DNA from: Phoronis australis
Lineage: Eukaryota; Phoronida; Phoronidae
Assembly: GCA_002633005.1 (NCBI GenBank)
Contig: NMRA01000035.1
Location: 903,253 to 967,252, forward strand
DNA: 64,000 bases
Direction: 5' to 3'
The position numbers and the translations under genes are program-made. This document shows, piece by piece, positions 24,305 through 39,300 of the stretch (its first letter is position 1; each line of letters begins with the position of its first letter). The notes below the pieces were generated by a model that was not told the DNA's origin, searched no databases, and worked only from the letters and a program-made list of their open reading frames with translations.

Positions 24305-27300
24305 CTACAAATGGGAAGCAAGCTATCTAAACAGGTCCGGCGTCTTGTGATACAGGTAGTACTGTCCCCTGATGAGAATAGTTGAAAAAAAAATTGTGTA
24401 CAACACATTTCATGAACATTTACGAATAGGTTTAGCAAAGAGTGTTGCAGCAGATAAATTACACCATCACCAAACAAAAATTCTTCACATTCTTCATGCT
24501 TAACAGTATAAGCTATGTAGCATGCAAATTTTAGTTGCATATTCTAAGTCTAGATCTGTTCATAAAAAACAAATGGGGTTATGTCGACGCAAGTTTAGGT
24601 CTGTTGAATTTACTATTGTTTCCTGTTACTAAGCAATTGGTTTCGTAAATTTTATTCATGCCTTAACAGTTTTATAATTGTGCAGATTAACAGCATTAAT
24701 TATGTTCGCATTTTATAAGATGCTTGTCAACAAATATGTCCTAAATTGTATTTAGAAACTTATTTTACTTCATTTCGGTTCACCAACACAAAATAAAAAT
24801 TGAATAACAACACTTAAGTGGTAAGTTTCAGTGCCACACGTTTAAACGCTTAACAAAGAGTCTTTTTATAACCAAAAAGATGTCATTTTACTAGTTGATA
24901 AGCAGTTAAATCGACATTTCATCTCCACTTACTTCCTTCAAACGAACTTATGAAATATACTAATTAAGGCTATCTAACTGGACTTAAAACATTTCCTTGT
25001 TACAAAGCATTGGCTTTCACATTAGAACTGACAAATAACATAGAAGCAAATTAAAGCTGACCAGCTCTATGGGTTTTTGAAGCTTTTCTGACTACTAAAG
25101 AACCAAGAAGCCCTTTGTGGCAACAGAAACAAAGTCCTACAGTTGAAAAGAAAATTTCGAGACCCAATTTGTAGGGTCAATTGACCTGGTTTTGAATTTG
25201 CTTGTCCTCCCCGACAGCTGAACAGAAGAAGAAAAAATTTAAATAGTCTACCCAACAGTGCAAAGCTTCATCCCCTCCACCTTTGTCAAAGATCACTTCA
25301 ACCTTCACATACAATTTACTATTGTGACGTGCTAATGGTAGTTTGTGCGACAGTCCCATGAGACACGTTTCCTAAATTTGAATGTAAGCACACCAGTTTC
25401 ATGAAACAGGACGTTTCAATCAAAAATGTCCACTTTAGAGTCCAACAAAATCTAATAACTACACAATGCAATACAACCGCATATAATTTTCAGGAAAATT
25501 CACCTATTCTATATTTGGTAAAAAAAAAACGGTGTTTAATCAAAATTTACCAATTTTTACTCACCCTAACATCCCTTTGCTCCAGTAACAACAAACAGAA
25601 GTGCTTACCTGTGCACTCTTAAAGGCCAACTTAATTTCCACATCACTTGGCTTCCTGCCAATCCACAAGTAGACTGACGAACCATTGTCTAAGATCATGA
25701 CGTCGTCATCCGCCAAATCGTCCTGAAAATTAAAGATGATGCAGATAATTTTTATTACGCAAAAAAAACACAAAAACGCATCACATTGTCATCAAACATA
25801 ACCCTTCCATACTTCGTGTTTTAGCACAAATTGTTGTTGCATAGGCATGACGCAAGAAGTCAAAAAATCATAGAAATGCTAATTTTTAAAAAACTATTAG
25901 TCCAAAAACACTACTCAAAAGTGAACACATAACTGTAGAATTATTACAAGTGATACAGGTCCTATGGCAATACCAGGCCTAAACCATTGGATAACGCACA
26001 GCTTGGCCTTTTAACTTACTTCAAATATATTCATCTCAGTGTCTACATAGCACAAGGGAGTGTGGCCTAATGGGCCATAGGTTCAAATCCCACTAAACCA
26101 CACTGCTAGACCATCGAGACAGGTCTCTAGCTAATTAGCTCAGTCTTAATTAGTGTTTATGTCTCTATATGTGTATTTAACAAACAAAAAAGGTTTCAGG
26201 TGTTTGGTGGAGGGGGACCCGACTAAGTGACCTGCACATGTTTGGTGCAACCTGTATCAGACCTGCACTCTTTTTCATATAGCACTAACTATCAAAACAC
26301 TATACAAAAACTATTTCAAACCGTGCACTTCAATATCAACATGCCCATGTTTCAAAGCTGGCAACTGATTCAGCGCCTGGTTACTCTCTGGACATTCCCT
26401 CCCTCCTGAGATCAGGACCAACCTCAGTGTGGAAAGAATGCTTCCAAGGAGAACTGAAAATTTCTACCACGGAGCTAAGGAACAACAGATCCATACCGGG
26501 ATAAGAACACACGACCTCATGGTTGTTACTCTAAACCCTAGGCCACCGAGTACTTAAGACTGCAATTATGTGGACAAAGGTTCAAATTTAAATATACCTG
26601 GCAGAAATCTGAACACTTCTCGGAGACGGTAAAGTAACCCTTCTCGTTAGAGCACCTAAAGAGTCGAACATGCTTCATGAACTCGGCATTCTTTTCGTAC
26701 GGCTTCTTACCACCGATGCCAACCCAGAAAAAGTTCTCTGGTTCTTCACCCTCGCACACTATCTGTATTGTGTAGGAGTCCTGTGTAAAACCAACAGTAC
26801 AATAGTACTAAATCCTGTGATATTCCCTCACATGCAAAATCCAACATAAGAGCTATGACCTACAAATTAAACCAATTAATCTAAAATTTCAAACAAAACT
26901 TAAAATACTATTAAACCTAACTAAGAGCTAAAATGAAACAATAGCTATGTTTAAATTAAGTAATGCTCTGAAATCACTGTGAACTCTCAAAAACTTAGAA
27001 ACCAACTTGACACTCTATCCCAATTTCCTATTATTCTTGCGTGAAGTTTGAGAGTATTGCAACATAAAAGAAGCCATTGAAACATGAATGTTTCCAGACA
27101 AGACGGTCATTTTTTGCAGAGTAAGTATGTATTTTATTGTTGAGTCCAGTACAACTTAATGAGTTTATCTGAGTTACTATTTCTGTATTTGGAATTTATG
27201 TAATAGACTTCTCAAAAAAGTATGCAAAAAGGTAAGCCTAACTAACCCTTTGACAGATTTATCACATTATACTTGAATGTTACACATTTTCCATACAATG

Positions 27301-30300
27301 AGACCTCAGGCCCATGATTTTCTCAACCAAATTTTAACTCTGACATAGACTACCAAAGACGAGAAAATTTCCAACATCAGTATGCTAACTTCATACATCA
27401 TTCACCAACTGAGAAGCACTACACCTGCTGTAGCAGAATTTCAACATACATCATAGAGGTTGTTCGCAATGTCTTCCGCCAGCTTGGCCTCGTCAGGGTC
27501 ACATCGATCTCCCAACCAGACGTACACAATACCACTGCTGTCTTCACTGTCAAATGGAACCTTGAGTATGTAGCTGAAATGGGTCATTCTCATAAATGAA
27601 GTGATCCCGAGCAGCTGGTGGTGTCAAATTACAACAGATTTCCAAGTGCATTAATTTGAGCCAACTAAGTAGAACTACTACCGATGCCAAGTTAGTAAGT
27701 TTTTAATCATGATCTTGAACACAAGACTAAAGCACAAACATTTAATAAAACCTTTCCCTACCGTTAGTTGTAATGTAGCCTTGATGCGTGGACTTCAAAA
27801 TTTCTAAGCGCTGAGTAACTTTTATTTATACTCCTGTTTTTATAAAGTGAAACAAATGTTGAAAAAACTGAAGCAACTAATTATGTAAAACAATTACAGA
27901 AATACAGATGTATCTCAAGATGCCTGGCAAAACCCTCCTCTACCTAGTAGGCCAAATGTTTACAATGTGCTTAGTGCAATAAGCAAAGTACCACATTTAC
28001 CAGAAAGCTGGGTTGAGATTGGATGCCGTGGCCGGTATCTGTACACATCTCGTTGACAACATACTGCCATTAGAACGCAGGTGGAACATCTCCACGGGAG
28101 AGCTTTCACCAGGGGGCAGCTCTGCCTTGCGCTTGCCCTGGCGGATGACAAAGTGGCGCTTGAAGTGCGAGAGAAACTTGAGGTTCTCCTGCTGCTGGTG
28201 AGTACGCACCACATCCAGCTTGTCACCAAAGAGAGATTCAAACTTCTTCTGCAGGCTGACAACGAGACGAACAGAGTTACTTGATGAAAGCAACAACTCT
28301 GTACTCAGATACCACTAAAACAGGTGGCGGATAAATAGAATCGATTTAATTATAGTATATCAAGATCGAATACATGTAAAAATTCTAATAGTGAAACTAA
28401 TAAGTCCGATGGCAGAAACAAATAGTAACTAACTCCAAAAACTTTGCATACGAACTCTCACATGAAAACCATTGAGATGGCAAACTACTCTAACAGACAC
28501 CTTCTATTAGTGCCAAGTTCACAACAATGGTTTCATGGCAGTATTCACGTTAACTCGTAAACTTAATACAAGACAGCTGGCTTGTACGTTCCGAGTGTAC
28601 AAATTACGAGAAGCGATCATTGTAAAGTGCGATCAAGCAGAGTGAAAAGATAGGTGATTTAGAAATGTCACGTTATGTGTACGCAATCAGTCATTAAATT
28701 GCTGGAGCCAGAAGCAACTAATTAGAAAGGGAAAGTAAGACAAGTGTGAAAAGGTATTACATGTTGGCGAACGATGTATCGCTATCTTATATAGACCGTT
28801 TTCAGCCACTAGACTGCATCTGACTCTGATGATGCAGGTGATCATGTACATTAATTCAACCAATCCAATTAAATACGTCCCAATGAAGGAGAAATTTTGG
28901 AACACCTCGATTGATATTTTAATAGATTGCAACTCCACAAAAATATTCAGATAATTAACACAGAACAGGTTTGCGGAAAAAATAATTCTTAAAAATGTTT
29001 TATTAATGGAAGAATTACTGTTCAGCAAACACTGACCAATGCTACATTGTTACAATCGCTATTGCACAGTAACACACCTGAAGGTGAAGGTCAACCAGCC
29101 CATGTTACTAGCCTCACGACCCTGCCAGAAGTAGACCGTGCACCTAATGTCGTCCTCGGGGGGCTCACTGTCTTCATCATCCTCCTCCTCCCCCTCAGGC
29201 AACTCCACAGGTACCCAGTAGCGACACAAGAACACATAGCAGTCGCCAGAATAGAACGTACCTACAAGATCAATAACCACCAGATTTAAGGTGCGCTTAA
29301 CATGTTACTAATCATCTAATTCATTAGTACCTTTACTTAACAGTTATGTCACTTACAGAACATTCTATGCAGTGAGGGGTTATACTTGTCAGACTGATTA
29401 TCTGGATCACTGTGTAAAAACACAATAAACGAAAAATAAATACAGTCTAAATGTTTCATTTTCAAATGAAAGTCATTATTACATAGAGAAAAAAATACTG
29501 AATTATGTTAAAAATTTTCTACACAATATGTTTTGCATTTATTTCATAATTTGTGTTGAGATGGTAACAGAAAATCAGACACACTCATATTTACATGATC
29601 AGATCACAGTCTTCAATGCATGGCTGATGTTTATATAGTCAACATAATAAAAATAATTTTTTAATCTTAATCCAGTCTTCCTTCTAAATGTAGTAAAATA
29701 CGGAAATACAAGACCTATGTTCTAAGTCANGCTCAATGCTTACATTTGTATAAATGCACACCGCTGAAATTTCAAGAAGGTCACCTTTAAACGTCCTCGT
29801 TTGATTACACTCGCCATAAGGTCCACCTGACTATTTGACGAGTTTCTGATAAAGGTAATACCATATACCTAATTCCTTCTCTGGCAAACGCACAAACTTC
29901 TTATTCTCCAGCACAAATGGCTCCATACTATCCAGGTCTTCATTCCACTCTTGCATTAGTTGTTCCTAAGATGTAGCAATACAATATAGTAAAACACAAT
30001 AAAACAATAATACAACAATACAATGCAATACAATACCATAAAAATACAACATTAATACAATAGGCACTCAATACTAATACAAATCTCTAATATGATAATA
30101 ATGCAACATAATGCTAATGAAAACGAGAATTATGCCATATCATAGTAAAACAATGCAATGTGTTTTTGAAGGGTGCCTAGCTCATCAAATGGCTATAATG
30201 CATACCTAAATCTATGCTATGACATTTTAAACACTCTGAACTCAAATCCAAACTATGAAGATTTCTAGTCCATCAATTCACAAATATTCAACAACAGTAG

Positions 30301-33300
30301 ACAGAATCTCATATTCATTAACCAAACTTACAGCTTCATCTCTAGACATTGGTGGTTGGCGAGGCATAAACAAGGCTGATAGATCTGTCTTCAGCTTATC
30401 GCGCTCCATGATTTGCTGAAAAGACAATGACAATGAGTTACCAAATATTTTGTTTTGCGATGTACAAATAATTTCTGGTATGACTGCTTCTAGAATCACT
30501 TAAATTGTTAAGTAACCACCAATCAGGTACCACAAAGCAGCTTGGGGTATAAAAACCCAACATTTTCAAAATGTTGTACGGATATGCTTTCAGGTAATTT
30601 CAAGGTATATTAAGGAACACAAGGAAATAACAAAATTGATAAGAAAATGAAAACATTTTAAAAGGTATGGTAGTCATCAGATAACAATTTACAACACAGT
30701 TGTGTTCATACAAATACTGATAAAATAAAAATGTTTTTAAAGATACTTATATACTTTTGAATAACTTTGTTGAGGAAAATATGCAACATTGAAAAGGATT
30801 AGTGAAAAAATAATTATCCCCACCTGAGCAGAGCCCAGTCAACTGACCTTAATGTCTGCCCCACGCCTCTGTACTGACTCTGATGTCCTAGTGAAGTCAA
30901 CTGCAATCACGTCGTCCCAACCCATGAACTTAGTTTTAAATATTGCACTTTCAGCACTGCAACAGATTGCAACAAAGTTGAGTCGACTATATACCATGAA
31001 AACAACAATCTCCTGCTACGTGACTGTTCAACAGGTGAAAAATGTGGCTGAAAATGGGTAAGCCCTGGATTTTGAGAACCAGTTTTCTCCACTAAATAAC
31101 AGGCATCAAACTGATTCGCAAAATCCGGGATCCCTGTTTTACGCACAAAATATATTTTTATCTGAATATCCTACTCCAACTGTAGTGAGCACGAGTCACC
31201 ATTCAACCTACCTCTCCATACACCTGGCCACTAAGGAGTAAGCACACGTCACTATTCAACCTACCCCTGCATACACCTGGCCACTAAGGATTAAGCACAC
31301 GTCACTATTCTACCAACCCCTCCATACACCTGGCCACTAAAGAGCAACCACATGTCACTATTCAACCTACCCCTCCATACAACTGGACACTAAGGAGTAA
31401 GCACGCGTCACCATTCAACCTACCCCTCCATACACCTGGCCACTAAGGAGTAAGCACGCGTCACTATTCAACCTACCCCTCCATACACCTGGACACTAAG
31501 GAGTAAGCACGCGTCACCATTCAACCTACCCCTCCATACACCTGGACACTAAGGAGTAAGCACATGTCACTATTCAACCTACCCCTCCATACACCTGGTC
31601 ACCAAGGAGTAAGCACACGTCACTATTCAACCTACCCCTCCATACACCTGGCCACCAAGGAGTAAGCACACGTCACTATTCTACCGACCCCTCCATACAC
31701 CTGGCCACTAAAGAGTAAGCACACGTCACTATTCAACCTACCCCTCCATACACCTGGTTACCAAGGAGTAAGAAGGCCTGTCAATCATATTGTTGAGTTC
31801 CTGACACAACTTTAGGGCGGCGGCACGCACCAATCGCGTGGACTTGCGGCCGATCCTGAAATGCGACAGAAAGAGGGTACAATGTATGCAAAATGAAACA
31901 GTTTTGACTGTAATTATCTAATGTTTACCTTAGTTATAGTCTTCACCGTTTAGACAACATTAAATCGACAGAATATTGTTACTCCAGGTGTGAATTCTGC
32001 TTGTACCTCACCGTCACGAGAGCGAATTCCACCAGGGATCAGCCATCATGAAGATAAATTCCACCTGCACTAAGCAGACATAAAGAGAACTGTGGGTCAT
32101 TTTGTTTTTTTTTGTGTGATGCATTTTATTTAATTGACTTTGGGAGACGCAAGTTGATTTTAGGGTTAATAAAAACAAATTAGTGATTGTCAGTCATGTT
32201 TTTTTTGCAAATTGCTAATAGTTCCTAAGCAATGGGTAAATACTAAATTTGATACACAAAAAGAAAATGTTCGTTTTTCCTGCGAAGGCTAGCATAAACA
32301 CTTCAAAATATAGCACAACTATTGGATGCGAACCAAAATTCCGTCAAAGTAATAAATTTTTTATTAACACCACTCAACGCCATAAACTTGATCTCATCGC
32401 ATTCCCAACTTAGATGACAACTGGTTTTTGGGCTTGGAGTAAACTAGCAGATTGAATTACTGTTCAAGACTATGCTCGGTGCATAAAATAATGTGCCATG
32501 ACAAGCTCACTTGTAAAGCCAGGTATCATCATCATATTCTTTTAGTTATGATCTATTTAATTTACTGTTATTCGGAGGTCAGCGAACTAGCGGCCAGTGC
32601 CTTTGCTGGCCACCCAGTTATATAACAATGTAGGTTTTTATACGATTCAAAAAATAAAGTTTCTCTCTCTCTCAAGCAATTACTAACCAGCCAGTCTTTT
32701 CCAAGCACAGTAATCACCTTAAACTAGACTAAGGAAAAATCTGAGACAAGTAATATAAATGAATAGCAGTCTAAATCAAAGCTTAATTTTGGGAAGGTGA
32801 TTTTACAGCCGCTTTAACACGTCACCTTTAAAGTTAATGTGAGTAGATTTTACAAAACACGAAGCAAACCTAGTGACCGCACCTTTAAAACTACAAGGCT
32901 TTTGAAAGGGTATGACGAGCACAATTACAACAACTTAGCCACCTTGGAATTGCCTCCCCTGTACTCACCAAACAAACACGTCACCATAACAATCCATAAT
33001 GTAGACATTCTTGGACTGCAGTAACTTCGGGGTGAATTTGCGCTCAGGCAACTCGACTACAACATTTCAATAATACATTAGAATATGACACAGCATAAAA
33101 TGCTGTGATTAAAAAAACAACAGCATAAAAAAGAACTAACAGCAGCTTTGAAACTTACAAATCTTTAATTTATTTGCTTCTCTAAATGCCAAAACATCAC
33201 AACACACTTGTGCTTAATATTTTGAGTGCTCCCTTGTTACAAATCATTTTTCATGTTTTTGTATATCTGCAATCAATCAATCGGTCGGTCAGTCGGTCGG

Positions 33301-36300
33301 TCAATCAATCAATCAATCATTTAATCAATCAATCAATCAATCATTTATTTTAGTGACTTGTAGCAATTGCTACCCAGCCACAACTTGGGCATATAAGTCA
33401 CCATTTCCAAAGATCTGTATTTATGCGGACCATATTTCTAGATAACAGTGTGGTTGCTCTCTTTTTAAATATTTACACGTCCACCAAAAATAAAACAAGT
33501 TTACACCTGACTATTTAAAATTTGAATTTAAATTATTCAACTAATTTCAATGTATGGAAGGAAATTATGTAAAAAGTGAAAATTTTGAAATATTTTAACC
33601 AAATCTTCAACAAATTTGTTGTTTACCTTGTGGTAATTCCAAGTAGCCCATACCCAGGCCAACCTTGTACAACTTTGGCACTTTAGGCTTGAAATCATCA
33701 GGTACGTGTGCCTGGGGAATGAAGTAGAACACGCTAAACTTTCAGACCATTTTTAATAACTAGGATGTTCATTCTGTTTAATGATCACTTATAAGCACAC
33801 AACTCCTTAATACTCAAAATTTTATGATCATTTATGTTAAAGCACAAACACCCGTTCTCAGCATCAATTTTGGTGTTTTACATGAAAAACACCAACATTT
33901 GATTCAGAATAAGCACATTCAAATGACCAAAATGGATCATACACAACCATAGAAAACCTTAGGGTTAGCTTCGTTTGTGTTGTGACACCACTCCAAGTTT
34001 CATAAACATGGATACATTAAGGATGGTGTTGAAGAAGTTTACTTGTAATGTAATTCGATTTACCATTGGCGCCATCTATTGCCATTTACCTGTTGCTTCA
34101 TTGTATGACTCAACTCTCATGTATGTTATGATTTCCCACAATCCTTGGGACTTACTTCCTGTGGAGGGAATAAACATGGACAATATGCCATTTTCTTAGA
34201 ACTTTATCCGCAAGCACCCCACTTAAACAGGAAAGAAAAATCCAGGACTATACTTTAAACTAGTTAAGTAAACCACAAAAAATAAATCTCACCACAATAA
34301 GGTTTTCAGTGTTGCCACCCATGTATTTCCAGAAGTCCTCACCCTCGGCTCCCTGCACCAACATGACGATATTCGACTTGTTCTTACGATCAACCTTGTT
34401 CAGCTTGTCAGCTATGAGCCTGTGAGTCAAATGAATCGGTCAGAACTGAAGGAACAAATTTTCAGACTTACATGAAAATGTTCTTATCTTAGACGTGTTC
34501 ATAAAGAAATGTGATGAATGAGAAAAGGAATATAATTAACAGCAGATTTGGTTCACGAAAAAATGTATTGACGAACACTGTGGCGTCCAGTTCCACGATG
34601 CATTCATTGTAAAATTAAGCTTAAGTCACTGACGAACATACCAATTAGATCATTCAGGCATTCTCAAATGTTTCCATTCACTCCTCATGAATCACGTTGC
34701 GTGAAAAGAAACATGAAGTCACTTGATATGAACTCCATGACATTGCCTCTATGCAACCAAATCCTGACCTTGAAAAATCACCAGCACTTCGAAATGAAAA
34801 GAGGCAATCATTTGAACACAAGAGAATGCAGAAACAAATACAACACTTCCTGCAACATACCTTGTTTTTGACTTGGTCATAAGCTTTGCATTCCTGCCCA
34901 TCCATATGAACATGACTTTACCACAGTCGAGCAGAAAGACAAAGCGAGGATCCAGGGAATCCTTGTTCACGGGTTGCTGTCAAACAACATGTAGGTGTCA
35001 ATCAAAGAAGACAATGTCATTTCGAATTGATAACAAATCTGGCAATTTCCATGAGGGACAGCTCTCTACGAACTACAACAAAATGAAATCTTTCACATAC
35101 AGCAGAGAGGAAACTGACAAATTACCTTTCAAGACAGAAAACTTACTCTTATGACTGTGTAGGCCTACTTAATGCTTTAATTACTACACTATCATCTGTA
35201 TGAGTGGCACAGACTTTTCATCACTGGCTTTGCTTACACTTAAACGGAAGGCTGAATTCTGACAAGATTAGCATAGTAGGGGATAAACTTAAGAGCTACG
35301 TTGAGCACTGCTTCGACAAATATGACTATTTTCTTGGAAAATCCCATTTTACAAAATGTCCAGTGTTTTCATGTAAATGTGCATCACATCATGAGTTGTG
35401 AACTACAGGCAAGTTTGAACACCACTTACTGGCTCCAGATGTACATAATGAGTCCCAGAACACCTGTACAAACGAGGTTCAACTTCCTGAAAAACACACA
35501 AGAACAAATCAAAGTAAGTGAGCTCTTCAAAAGACATTACCACCAGTTTAGTAATAAAATTATGCAAAAGTGCAATGTTTTAAATGTCACATTTTAAAAA
35601 GTGTTTTTTTTTACAAAATGGTTACTGAGGCATGCCTTCCTCTCAAGTTCCTTTTCATTTTCCCTATGGTTTTAGGTCACAATTCTTATTTTACATATTT
35701 TTGTCTTTACCATAATCTTTAGTAAACAACTTTAGCCAAACACAACGGAGTATATGACTTTGTAACATGGCGTGAAAAATGATTTTTAAAATTACAAATG
35801 TTAATAATTGATTTCCATAAGATGTTAACATTCTCTAGATTTTTCACGACGTACGCAGACCGTGCTACCGTTGTAATTTGAATACATCTTCAGTCCCCAT
35901 GTTCACAATTACCTGCTCCTCGACGGTGAAGAAGCCAGTAGCTGTGTGCTCACCCTCGATGTAAGCAATCTCGTTCTCAAACAGCAGCAGAAACTCATCG
36001 CTTTCATCATTCATCTCTTCGCGTATCGTCCGTCCCTCGGCGCCGAGCAGATTGCGCAGGTTCACGGCGTGAATGGCAGAACACGCTTTCTTATCCAGCT
36101 AGAATATAGAAATATAGTAATGGTAGTATTCATCAGCAATATTGCATTATTCAAATCATACGAAGCAGCATTCATACCAATTATAACCGTAATACTGTTG
36201 ATTTATTACGTCTCATCTTCTGCTCTGAAAAAATTAGCAACATAGTTTCCATCAACTTTGATTTGCTAAGGCAATTTAGCTCCTCTAAACAGTGCTGACC

Positions 36301-39300
36301 AATAGTCACTTACAGTAGTCCCAGACTTTGAGACCCAGTATGATGCCTGTTATTCTATTAATGGTAAATTCTCATGCTTCACTAAAAATACTGTTAACAT
36401 TAGGTTGTTTAACTTCCAAGTCATCTACAGTTTGTACACTAGACCTCTTGAATGTGGTATCACTTCTGAATATTACAACAAAACAAAACAGTTCATTCAA
36501 GTGCGAACAACTTACAGTGGCATTTTCACCAATCCAAAAGTAAATCTCCCAATTCAAGCTGTTTGTTTCGTCGATGTACGTCTTCAATATGATGTAGCAG
36601 TCACCTTCATAGAATTTGCCGTGCATCACTGAAAAACAAAATGAGGTCAAGCTAATTAAAATTTCCACGGTCTTCACCAGATCTAAATAAGCATACTGTT
36701 ATTGATAATAACGAGTTTCTTATATTTCAGTAGGAAACTAAATATTCTGTTACTTACAGCTACAAACTCTTTTCCTAAGCTTTCTAAGGGGACACATACT
36801 TCTCTGTCAAGGATGAAAATGACGAAGCTATTGTTGAGCATCAAATGACCAAATTTTGCGGCCATGTGACATAAAGACCCGGCTAAACATTAAAATTAAA
36901 AGTGACATTTTTTCAGGAGAAAAAGCAACAAGATTTTAAAAAAGGAGAGCAACTATACATGGTGTTACCTTTAATAATGATGGCAGTCTGCACCCACACA
37001 ATAATGTATCTGTAGGAGCATAAAATACTGATCACTAGTTATGCTGGAGAGACATGTCTCCCCAAAATAACCAGGGATGTGCATTGTTAGCAAACTTAAC
37101 ATCAAAAATTTGTTGCTTCTCTATTTAACCAGCATAAGCTCTGTTGACTCTGCTCCAGTCACTTACTAGGGTCAATTTCATTGGGCACAAAGTTTTCAAT
37201 TTCCCAGACTGTGATGCCTGGGATTTGTCCCACATCGTCGTCAAATATGTCCGTGTAATCGAGATCTGGTCTCTTGAGCACTTCATCCCAACGCTTGGGC
37301 CTACAACAAGTGAGAGGAATACCGGGTTATAAAAATGAACCCCGAAATTCAAATTCTGATGCAACCAGTTGTTCGGTTTCTCAGAACTGATACATAACGA
37401 ACATCTCTTGATTAGTTTTAACTCCAGACAACAACCATTTCCAAATGCATAGATCAATCGGTAAAGTCTCACCAATTTAGGGAACAATATGGCGGAGCAG
37501 TGAAATTTTACTGTCTCATTTCTTCATAAACAACTTATACTAAAATAGTGCTTTACCATATCCAAGTTGTGTACCAAATTACAATATCTTGAAAAAATTA
37601 TGGGCTTTCCAAACAATGGTAGAACCCCTTTAAAAATGAGAAAATGCAACGCCGACCATTACTTTTGTACGAAATTGTTGATATTTTATCGTATTGATGA
37701 CGCCAGCGGTTCTTGTAGAAATCTATTGTCAAAGTACAAGGTGTCATGGAATGGGTCAAGTTGATAACACACGGCATACACACCACAGCACTGACAGTGA
37801 AGTAACAAGAAACATCAGAGAGAATTTATTTAAATCTACTGTTCTTACAAGTCACTTTTAGTATTAAAGTAGCCCAAATCCAAAAACGAAAGGCTATTTC
37901 CCCTAGTCTTGGCCTTATGTGCAATTGCCACCATGGCATCAGCTCAGGCGCTACAAGACCATACACCTTATACCATAATTCATTTAGAGTTTGTATTTTT
38001 AATGAATGTTTGAAAAGAAGTTAAATTTACACTAGGGAGACTGTTTAGCTATTCCCCAAATCATACATTGAAAAAGCTCGTTAGGAACTGATGAAACTCA
38101 CAGAACAATACATTTTCAAAGCGCAGCTCTCACCTCATGGGGTGTTGTTCTTCATAGGTGTCAGGAGTCAGACCTTTGTCTTTTTCTGTAGCAATCTTTT
38201 TCATACCCTAAAAACAATCAGTCATGTAAAAACTACTACACCACTCAAAACAGGTTTTCAAAAGACATTGAACTACTGCAAAAATTCATTACTTATACGA
38301 ACAATACGCCATGACAAAAATGACACTACCTTCAACACTTTATCGCTGTCATCTCCAACTTCTGAGTTATGTCGTCGATGAAACCTCCGCAGACGAGCTT
38401 CTTTGTCTTTTGGAGCTGAAACAGCACGGGCACACAAGTCAACTTAGAGATCAAAACAACAAGGTCACTTTTGGTTGGAAAACAGGACCGAAGTCATAGA
38501 TAGAACAACACCCTCGATGCCTCGAATTTCTATTAAGAGTATTTTGAAGTCACAAAATATGTCCACGACTGGGTCAGAAGATTCCAATTAAACAATAAAA
38601 ATTGCCCTCTGGGTTAAAATGAGTTTCAATTCAGTCCAAAACCAGTCTGCAGAAGGTTCTATTTCAATTATATCATCCTTTTGTCAGATCAGTAACAAGG
38701 CATGCATTGACATCATAGCAAGGTTGAATGGTGGCAGAAAACTGTACGTTAACAAGAAATTTCCATATCATTAGCCAAGATTCGCAAGTGTCTAGCAAGT
38801 GCCTTGCATTAGGGAACATGGGTAACTATTTTGAGAACATATTTTCTCCATTGAATAATGGGCATCAAACTGGTTCTCAAAATGTGGACACAAAAGGTTA
38901 TTGAAAGACTCCCAATGGGTGAAAGTAGCGATGGTGGTGAGGTACCCTTAGCAAATTTTAGAAGCTCCACAATTAGCACAATACCCACCAGCACTGTGAT
39001 CATCAAGGCTAGCTGGTGCAGCGCCAGCCAACTTGAGCTGGTTGTTGAGGGAGAAGTCGATGTTGTAGAACTCCTTGCCGGCCCCCACCTGCAGCTCTGG
39101 GGGTTTGGGAGGCATCTCGATGTCGGGGTTGTAGCGAACGTCCAGCACCTGGTACACAGAGGGCAGGTTAGGGACGGGGAAGCAGTTAGTTCACCGCTGA
39201 ACCATGACACACAAATAAGGTATCAAACTTTACTACACTGTACATAGAAACAGATATATTTTAAAGAAAATTCTCATTCTCGTAATATTGTGTTTTATTT

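Noticed and set aside
26055-26110. Possible tRNA gene (GGTTCAAATCCCAC B box)
   Set aside because: The anticodon arm is missing; more likely a tRNA-derived repeat fragment.
27960-28284. Alternative open frames on both strands over FLII exon 28
   Set aside because: They are shadows of the real exon, whose frame matches flightless-1 and joins its neighbours in phase.
31186-31772. Regular array of 53-bp units resembling a CRISPR array
   Set aside because: Units are contiguous with no unique spacers, and the genome is eukaryotic; it is a minisatellite.
36683-36865. 60-codon minus-strand frame between FLII exons 15 and 16, considered as an extra exon
   Set aside because: Exons 15 and 16 already join in phase with human-like spacing, and the peptide has no gelsolin similarity.
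38858-39247. 129-codon plus-strand frame opposite FLII exon 12
   Set aside because: Antisense shadow of a GC-richer coding exon; no family signature.
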